DNA from: Euryarchaeota archaeon UBA53 | Lineage (GTDB): Archaea; Thermoplasmatota; Poseidoniia; Poseidoniales; Poseidoniaceae | Assembly: GCA_002507425.1 (NCBI GenBank) | Contig: DAZU01000016.1 | Span: 1 to 15,093, forward strand | Direction of reading: 5' to 3' | DNA length: 15,093 nucleotides | Shown: in pieces, positions 1 to 6,100 of the stretch | Position numbering within the stretch: the first letter of the stretch is position 1 | Layout of the letters: each line of letters starts with the position of its first letter | Notes under the pieces: model-generated | Databases searched by the model: none | Told to the model about the DNA's origin: nothing | Seen by the model: the letters and a program-made list of their open reading frames with translations, nothing else | Made by a program: the position numbers and the translations under genes

Positions 1-470
1 GGGCGGTAGATAACAGAAAAGTTACCTTGGGGATAATTGAGTTGTCACCAGCAAGAGCTCACATCGACCTGGTGGCTTGCTACTTCGATGTCGTCTCTTC
101 CTATCCTGGGTCTGCAGCAGGACCCAAGGGTGGGGTTGTTCGCCCATTAAAAGGGATCGTGAGATGGGTTTAGACCGTCGTGAGACAGGTTTGTTGCTTG
201 GTGGTTGAAGTGTTTAGTGTCTGATGGAAGGGGCCCTTCAGTACGAGAGGAACGAGGGCTCGGGGCCACTAGTTTACCAGTTGTCTGACAAGGCAATGCT
301 GGGTAGCCACGCCCTGAAGGATAAGAGCTGAAAGCATCTAAGCTCGAAGCCACCCCAAAAACGAGACACACTTTTCATTACTCGTAGAAGACGAGTTTGA
401 TAGACTGCGGATGTAAGCACGAAGCTTCGGCGACGTGTTCAGTCCAGCAGCACTAACAATGAAGCAACTA
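1..470 (+). rRNA. 23S ribosomal RNA, 3' end (partial at left edge)
   Basis: This is the 3' part of large-subunit rRNA: the end of domain V (peptidyl-transferase ring) and domain VI. The A-loop motif TTGTTC lies at 136-141, the PTC strand GATGT at 87-91, GGGTTTAGACCG at 166-177, and the sarcin-ricin loop AGTACGAGAGG at 240-250. E. coli numbering equals window position plus 2415 from about 30 to 188, with no gaps. The wording around 98-180 is archaeal/eukaryotic rather than bacterial. The gene is cut by the window edge, and its 3' end is estimated from the conserved GCACTAAC near 450-457, so it is good only to about 10-15 nt. The base at 37 (E. coli 2452) is T instead of the near-universal C, and 157 (E. 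coli 2572) is T instead of A; see findings. The upstream 16S gene, if linked, is not visible. Confidence 0.96.
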
Positions 471-554
471 CTTTTCGTGTATGCACCGCACTAGCGAGTG
501 CCCTTCATTCATAAGTTCATGCCAATTAAAGAAGCGAACCTAACGCTGGTTCGC
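458..554 (+). other. 23S-5S spacer with three potential stems
   Basis: The spacer of about 110 nt between 23S and 5S has no tRNA gene. AATGAAG at 458-464 is exactly complementary to CTTCATT at 503-509 and could form a stem enclosing the mature 23S end. Inside it, GCACT (488-492) pairs with AGTGC (497-501) around a 4-nt loop. Further on, GCGAACC (534-540) pairs perfectly with GGTTCGC (548-554) around a 7-nt loop. These are plausible rRNA precursor processing elements. That role is inference; the complementarity is visible in the sequence. Confidence 0.5.
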
Positions 555-579
555 ATCCACTTCCGATTCGAAAGAAGAT

Positions 580-701
580 GGGTGCACGGTCATAGCGGTG
601 GTGTTTACCCGGTCCCATCCCGAACCCGGAAGTCAAGCCCATCTGCGTCAGTTTTGGTACTGTGGTGCGAGAGCCCACGGGAAATCCTGTCACTGTGCCC
701 C
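580..701 (+). rRNA. 5S ribosomal RNA
   Basis: This is the 5S rRNA of the large subunit, about 122 nt. It has the typical loop segment CCCATCCCGAACCCGGAAGT followed by CAAGCCCA at about 613-640. The terminal helix I is formed by 580-586 pairing with 694-700 (seven pairs including G-U), which sets the ends to within a base or two. It follows 23S by about 110 nt on the same strand and is probably part of the same transcript, ending at the hairpin terminator at 736-768. Confidence 0.95.
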
Positions 702-735
702 TCTTCTTTCCTTCAAAATCCCCGCAACAAATTAT

Positions 736-768
736 GCCGCACTCTGTATACCAGGGTGCGGCTTTTTT
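736..768 (+). terminator. Hairpin plus T6 terminator of the rRNA transcript
   Basis: An 11-bp stem begins GCCGCAC at 736 and closes with GTGCGGC ending at 762. It has one G-U pair and a 5-nt loop (TATAC), and is followed directly by TTTTTT at 763-768. The form is that of a factor-independent terminator. Archaeal RNA polymerase ends mainly at T-runs, so the T6 is likely the active part and the stem may protect the 3' end. Confidence 0.75.
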
Positions 769-771
769 GAA

Positions 772-821
772 TTTTATAACCAGCAAATTATGCAGTAACT
801 AGAACTAATACATACGGAGTG
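772..821 (+). promoter_or_regulatory. Putative promoter and Shine-Dalgarno of aIF6
   Basis: TTTTATAA at 772-779 resembles an archaeal TATA box, only 3 nt past the rRNA terminator T-run. A start about 25 nt downstream (about 800-805) would give a leader of some 25-30 nt. GGAGTG at 816-821 is a partial Shine-Dalgarno 8 nt before the ATG at 830. The TATA call rests on its position and composition only. Confidence 0.5.
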
Positions 822-829
822 CTTACGAC

Positions 830-1492
830 ATGCCAATCACTACTGCTGATATTCTTGGTTCAGATCAAGTTGGCATATACCTCGCGGTTTGTGGTAATGT
901 TGTTTTTCATCCCCACGAACTCAACGACGAGGCTCTTGCCAGGCTTGATGAATATCTAGGTCTTGAAAGGCACCCGTTAACAATAGGTGGCTCAACATTG
1001 GTTGGAGCGTTGGTTGCGGGTAACTCCAAAGGGTTAGCAGTAGCTGATATAGCAACAGAATCTGATATTGACATTCTGACATCATTTGGTGATGTCGTGG
1101 TAATGGAAGGAGGAGTCAATACCGCTGGAAACTTGCTACTGTGCAATGAAAACGGTGCAATAGCATCGCCCGCAATACCAGAAGATGGCGTTGAAATAAT
1201 ATCCGAGGTAATCGGAGTTCCAGTAGCTATCAGTTCAATAGCAGGTGAAGACGTTGTAGGATCTCTAGGGGTCGCAAATGACAGTGGAATACTATTGCAC
1301 CCCGATGTTTTACCTGACGAGGTTTTACTGATTGAAGAGATCATGGGAGTTGCTCCAATGGTTGGAACAGTTGCGTTCGGCTCGCCGTATGTCGGTGCAG
1401 GATTGGCAACTTCAAACAACGGGGCGATTGCTGGGAGAGAAACTACTGGACCAGAACTTAACCGAATTGAAGATGCCCTTGGTTTAATTTAA
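830..1492 (+). CDS. eif6: Translation initiation factor 6 (aIF6)
   Basis: The 220-residue length is normal for aIF6/eIF6, which binds the large ribosomal subunit (at uL14 and the sarcin-ricin loop region) and prevents premature joining of the small subunit. The pentein-fold repeats show as recurring beta strand plus 'NSxG / ATSNNGA / CNENGA' turns: GNSKGLAVAD near 64-73, NENGAIAS near 105-112, NDSGILLHPD near 150-159. The C-terminus GTVAFGSPYVGAG ... GRETTGPELNRIEDALG is the family signature. The ATG at 830 has GGAGTG 8 nt upstream and gives the expected N-terminus. In many archaea aIF6 lies with L31e/L39e genes; here it stands directly behind the rRNA terminator and before purC. Confidence 0.96.
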   Translation: MPITTADILGSDQVGIYLAVCGNVVFHPHELNDEALARLDEYLGLERHPLTIGGSTLVGALVAGNSKGLAVADIATESDIDILTSFGDVVVMEGGVNTAGNLLLCNENGAIASPAIPEDGVEIISEVIGVPVAISSIAGEDVVGSLGVANDSGILLHPDVLPDEVLLIEEIMGVAPMVGTVAFGSPYVGAGLATSNNGAIAGRETTGPELNRIEDALGLI

Positions 1493-1540
1493 GATAAACC
1501 GCAATAATGTTGAAAGACGTCATGTGATTCCATACTAATT

Positions 1541-2452
1541 ATGGGAGAATGTCTCTATTCCGGTAAAGTGAAAGAAGTGTGGTCAACTGAAGACCCCGAT
1601 GTTTTAGAATTTCGTTACACAAATCAAATATCAGTATTTGATCAAATAATACCTTCGTTAATTCCGAGGAAAGGAGAATCCTTGAACCGGACAACTTGCC
1701 ATTGGTTTGATTTGGTTGAAAAGCAGGGGATCTGTAGAACACACGTAATCGAGAGAAATGCAGCAGACCGATGTTTGGTTAGAAGGGTGGATATTTACCG
1801 TGAACCAGGCACAACACCAAGAGATGGGGAGTGGGTATTCGTCCCACTTGAGATAGTATGTCGTCATTACCTTGCTGGCTCAGGTTGGCGAAGGCACAAG
1901 AGGGGCGAATTGACATCTGAGGAACTTGGTTTTGAAGCAGGTATCCAGCTAGAACAGGGTGTCAAACTGCCTGAACCCTATGTTGAGGTGACAACAAAGT
2001 TCGAAGCATATGACCGGCTAATCGACAGGAAAGAGGCATTAGAAATCGCCAATATAACAGGTGAAGAATTGGACTCACTCATTGACGTTGTGCTTAAGGT
2101 CGATGCCCTTATTGAAACTGAGGGATTAAAGCGAGGATTAATCCATGTTGATGGAAAAAAGGAATTTGCATTAGGACCTGGAAGAGTACCAGTGCTTGTT
2201 GATTCATTTGGAACACTGGATGAAGATCGTTGGTGGGACGCAGAAGAATATGCAAAAGGAAACATAGTGCAATTATCAAAGGAGTTTGTTCGTCAACATT
2301 ACGTGTCTACGGGTCACCAAGAGGAACTACGCCTTGCTAGAGAAGCAGGAACTACTGACCCTCCTATACCTGCACTCCCTCAGCAAGTTATTGACGACAC
2401 GGCTGAGCTATATGCCTCAATGTTCGAGAGAATAACTGGAACAGATTTTTGA
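1541..2452 (+). CDS. purC: Phosphoribosylaminoimidazole-succinocarboxamide synthase (SAICAR synthetase)
   Basis: PurC joins CAIR and aspartate using ATP in cytosolic de novo purine synthesis. The 303-aa protein begins with the ATP-site motif YSGKVKEVW (residues 6-14). It continues with SVFDQIIPSLIPRKGESLN (31-49), VPLEIVCRHYLAGSGW (101-116), HVDGKKEFALG (202-212), VDSFGTLDEDRWW (220-232, matching the family's metal/nucleotide-binding D-x-DSxRxW-like segment) and LSKEFVRQHY (245-254). It is longer than the bacterial type of about 240 aa and closer to the roughly 300-aa type. The start fits the family because the GKVK motif must be near the N-terminus. There is no Shine-Dalgarno, so translation may be leaderless or nearly so. 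It lies 48 bp after aIF6. The stop TGA at 2450-2452 abuts the stop of the convergent gene, and a T5 run (2446-2450) sits in its last codons. Confidence 0.95.
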   Translation: MGECLYSGKVKEVWSTEDPDVLEFRYTNQISVFDQIIPSLIPRKGESLNRTTCHWFDLVEKQGICRTHVIERNAADRCLVRRVDIYREPGTTPRDGEWVFVPLEIVCRHYLAGSGWRRHKRGELTSEELGFEAGIQLEQGVKLPEPYVEVTTKFEAYDRLIDRKEALEIANITGEELDSLIDVVLKVDALIETEGLKRGLIHVDGKKEFALGPGRVPVLVDSFGTLDEDRWWDAEEYAKGNIVQLSKEFVRQHYVSTGHQEELRLAREAGTTDPPIPALPQQVIDDTAELYASMFERITGTDF

Positions 2453-3088
2453 TTAATCGTGAACTCTTAGCAATACGCCACAATTTCTCTTTTCAGCAGC
2501 TCTGAGTAAGGCTACAAGATGCTTCGCAGCATCTTGGCATCCGCCATCCAGAGGTTCACTTGCACTTGGTGTCCATGCTTTGGTAACCAGTAATTTTCGC
2601 AATTCTTTTGCATCTTTGCTAGATAACCATCCTCTCATATTTAATCGACCAGCCCCCTTATTCATTTTAGTTCCAAGTAATTTGGTATCTAGCGCATTCA
2701 TCAATCCTGTGACCTCTTCAAATTTTTCAGGATTCCTTCGTGGTTCTCTCATCCATTCTCTAAGATAGGTTACGGCAGAGCCATCACCATAGGGGAAACG
2801 TCCAAACCTTTCTTTTGACAATCCTGCTTCGAGTGGGAATGGCTGATCGGATTTTGTAAGTTCGACACACGAGAGAAAGAACAAATTTGCATCATCCCAA
2901 ATTATTTTTTCTCTATCCTCAGGATTCTCGACTCCCTGTTTTAATAACCGAATTAACAACTCATCGTCTTCTTTTACGACGCTTTCCCAATCACCACCAT
3001 TTAACGCCTCAAATACGTTACATAATCTTGATGATATCATGGGGTCAATCGTGAAAAATGGGGATGTAGAATCCATGAATGTCTCCAT
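2453..3088 (-). CDS. Hypothetical protein, 211 aa
   Basis: I do not recognise this protein. It looks soluble, with no signal peptide or membrane segment, and is rich in predicted helix with many Lys, Arg, Glu and Leu. The only marked features are an aromatic stretch FGRFPYGDGSAVTYLREW in the middle and a Gly/Leu-rich C-terminal part. There is no Cys pair arrangement suggesting a zinc site. Its ATG lies 31 nt downstream of the stop of the giant surface protein on the same strand, with no T-run in between, so the two are probably co-transcribed. No Shine-Dalgarno is evident; a second Met at residue 5 is an alternative start. Its stop (TAA, read from 2455 to 2453) touches the purC stop with zero spacing. 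Confidence 0.8.
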   Translation of the reverse strand: METFMDSTSPFFTIDPMISSRLCNVFEALNGGDWESVVKEDDELLIRLLKQGVENPEDREKIIWDDANLFFLSCVELTKSDQPFPLEAGLSKERFGRFPYGDGSAVTYLREWMREPRRNPEKFEEVTGLMNALDTKLLGTKMNKGAGRLNMRGWLSSKDAKELRKLLVTKAWTPSASEPLDGGCQDAAKHLVALLRAAEKRNCGVLLRVHD

Positions 3089-3119
3089 GGTTTAGGCCAA
3101 GTGTTACCTATCCATGAAG

Positions 3120-6100
3120 TCAACGGTCCTTTAGGAAGGAGTCCATCCTTCGAGCTAAATCTTCTTTAGTGTCTTCTTTCACAATATCGTCTGATGATAT
3201 TTCTCTTCGCAGAGCTGATAACCTTCCGCTGGCAGTGCTATCATCAATGTCAATAATTTTCTCAGAAGGCTCTACGGTTTCTTCCGTATCTTGCCCAGTT
3301 ATTTCTTCATTTTCTTCTGTTTCAAAGGATAAGTCATCGATTTCTAACTCGTCTTGAGGAACAACTTCGGCTACTTCTTTTTGCACAGGTTTTTCTTTTC
3401 TAACCAGATTTGTAGATTTCTTTTTCGGCGCAGGTTTCTTCTTTGTCTCTTTCTTTTGGATTTTTAATATTCCAGCAAAGTAAGCAATAACAATGAGTAG
3501 GATTGCAACCCCAGCAGTCCAATATATATCTCCAGATTCATACGTTACAAGCGGTAATTTACCGACTAACTGCGTGTTTGAATCATCTTCTGGTGTATCA
3601 TCAATATCCCATGGGGCTGCGCACGATATTGTAGCTCTAATCATGTCACCTTCTTTCAAGTCATCGGGTCTCTTAATTTCAGGTGCAGGTACTGAGCCCA
3701 CAACCTCAATGTCTACCACAAGCGATTTTTCGAAATTAGAATCCTCATTTACAACGGTGACCATACAAAATGAGCCCTCAATTATCTGATAATTTCTCCT
3801 ATTAATTCCGATAATGATTTCACTTTCAGTTATCTGTATATTATCGATTTCAAGGTTCCAACCACTTTGCCTCGATACGTGATCTGAGGTTGAAGAATGT
3901 AATTCCACTCCGTTTGAATCAATTATCAGAACACTTACTGAAACTATACCTGGACTGGGGTCCCAATCAGTTGTCGATAAGTTAACACTTAGATTATTGC
4001 CTTTGCTAATTCGTATTATGCTGCTGTCCAGAATTTCCCCGTCAGATGTAAGTAATAATGCATTTGCAACGAGGTCGTAGTCAGAATTTGCAGTTATTAG
4101 GCATGATGTCCATAATGTTGAGAGGGAATCTATACCTAACGAATCAAGACTTCCATGCATTGTGTCACATTCTGCCAAATGTATTGGAGATTGAATTCCA
4201 ACCAAGTGAAGATTCATGCCATTATGGGTTGTATTTGTCCGAGAGTTCGGCAAAGGAACTAACGATGTGTCATATCCAGTAGTAGTATTGTAGGTAGTGA
4301 CAGAGACTTTCTCACCTGACCTACCAGTGTGAACTGGACTCGAGACCAATACAGTTTCACTTTGATTAACGGTTATTGAATAAGTCATAGTCCCCAGAAT
4401 TTGATGGCTGTATTCAATATCTAACTGCAGGTTATTGCCGTTCCACGTGCTTGTTGGTTGTAATTGAATTGGTAAGCCAGCTATTTCTCCGGGTGCTAAT
4501 ACCATAGTATCATCACCTGTGAGTGTCCAACCTGATGGTAGGTTTGGAATTTTAATATCGATTATAGCAACATCGTTTCCTGTATTTTCAATCCATGCTG
4601 TGGGCCATGAAGCAACATCGTTGTTTATTTTCCAGTTACCCTTAGATCCAAGATTTATGCCTGGTTCAGTGCCAATTCTGATTGGAATCTGTTCCACTAT
4701 TTGCCCATCGCCATTACCATTTGATATACGAATACTTACAACTCCAACTTCGCCAGCTACTGCATCATTTGGTGGAGTAACAATTATGCTAATCTGACCC
4801 GATTCCCCTGGGTTGATTAGAGAACCATTCTGGGGTAGAGTAACATTCCAACCTTGACCGGCTTTTCCAAAATAGGGAGCTGCGGGAGAATTCCCCTTCT
4901 GTTCAATTGTAATGTTCAATTCACCACCCAACGGAGGAACTTCTAAAGAGGTGTTAGAAAGATTAATTCTCCAACCTGCAACATTTGAGACTTCTAAAAC
5001 AGTGCTAACATTATACCCAATATCAAAGCCCGATGAGGAACCGATAAATGTGAGATCTGCGGTTGTTCCCGCCCATGAATCTTCGGGAATAGAAATTGTC
5101 AGTTGCAACGTTTCACTTTCTCCCACACCTAGTCTTGACGAATTCACAATGTCTAAACTCCAACTGGAGGTATCACCGTCAGTGTAGGTAATACCAAACG
5201 TTGGTGTGAGTGTTAGTAGATCGTCTGTATTACCAACATTTGTAATACTTATGTTGAGGTTCACATCCTCACCAGGATTGACAAATATGTAGTCGCCCTG
5301 GCTTATCGATGCTTCCCATCTGTGGTCTGGTCTGGCTTCTATTGTGATACTCGCTGTATCCATAGCCACATCATCGGAGGTGCTTTGCCAGTCAAAAATT
5401 AACTCAAATGTTTCTCTAGCAGGTAAGTCCTCTGGCAGGGTTACCCAAACGGGGACCAGGCTTGTTGTTCCTGGACCAAGAGTTTTAGTTGGATTATTTA
5501 TCTCAAATGTGACGTTTGGTATTTCGCTTAGGTTGCCCAAACCAATTTTGCCGCTCAAAGTAAAGGTATCTTCACCGTTTCCTGGGTTTTCAAGTTTTAG
5601 AATCAATTTTGTTCTTTCACTTACGTTGAAAACTGATTGGTTGTCGGGTGAGACTATCTCAGCTTCTGCTCTATACACTTGCAATATATGCAGAGAAACG
5701 TTCAGGTTAAAATCATTCAAGTATAACGCGCTTTGATTAAAGAAGTGGCGAGTCGGAACTGCGTCAAATGGTAGATCTAAATTCAATACGCCGTTGTATC
5801 CATCCAACTCAAGATTGCTGCCGTTAATCGTTAAATCACCGTTTGTAGACCACACCCATCCTGTTTTCAACATACCAGCACTAGACATATCCCAAATTAG
5901 TTTGGTCCCATTATAATAGTGATCTAATTCCCAACTTAGTCCAGTCGCAGGAACTGTTCTTATGTGTGGTATATGTGAACTAACTCCACTGGCGAATATT
6001 TCAAAATTAAAGTCCTCACAGATTTCATTTTCTCCGGATCCTATGCAAAGTGTAAGAGTAGCTGAAGTTGATTCACCTAAATTTTTTGAGTTTGGAATGT

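Noticed and set aside
147..371. Minus-strand ORF over the 23S rRNA, and ORFs at 498-798 over 5S
   Set aside because: They lie across structural RNA genes with conserved rRNA motifs; the reading frames are incidental.
534..554. tRNA remnant in the 23S-5S spacer
   Set aside because: GGTTCGC resembles a T-arm, but its 7-bp partner is a simple local hairpin and no other arms are present.
907..1419. 170-codon minus-strand ORF inside aIF6
   Set aside because: It is a shadow of a clear aIF6 coding frame; its translation is Ser/Thr/Pro-rich without domain features.
5344..5736. Plus-strand ORFs inside the giant gene (also 7183-7692, 6814-7131, 3493-3789)
   Set aside because: These are Ser/Pro-rich shadows of the 1,848-codon frame, without Shine-Dalgarno sites or recognisable domains.
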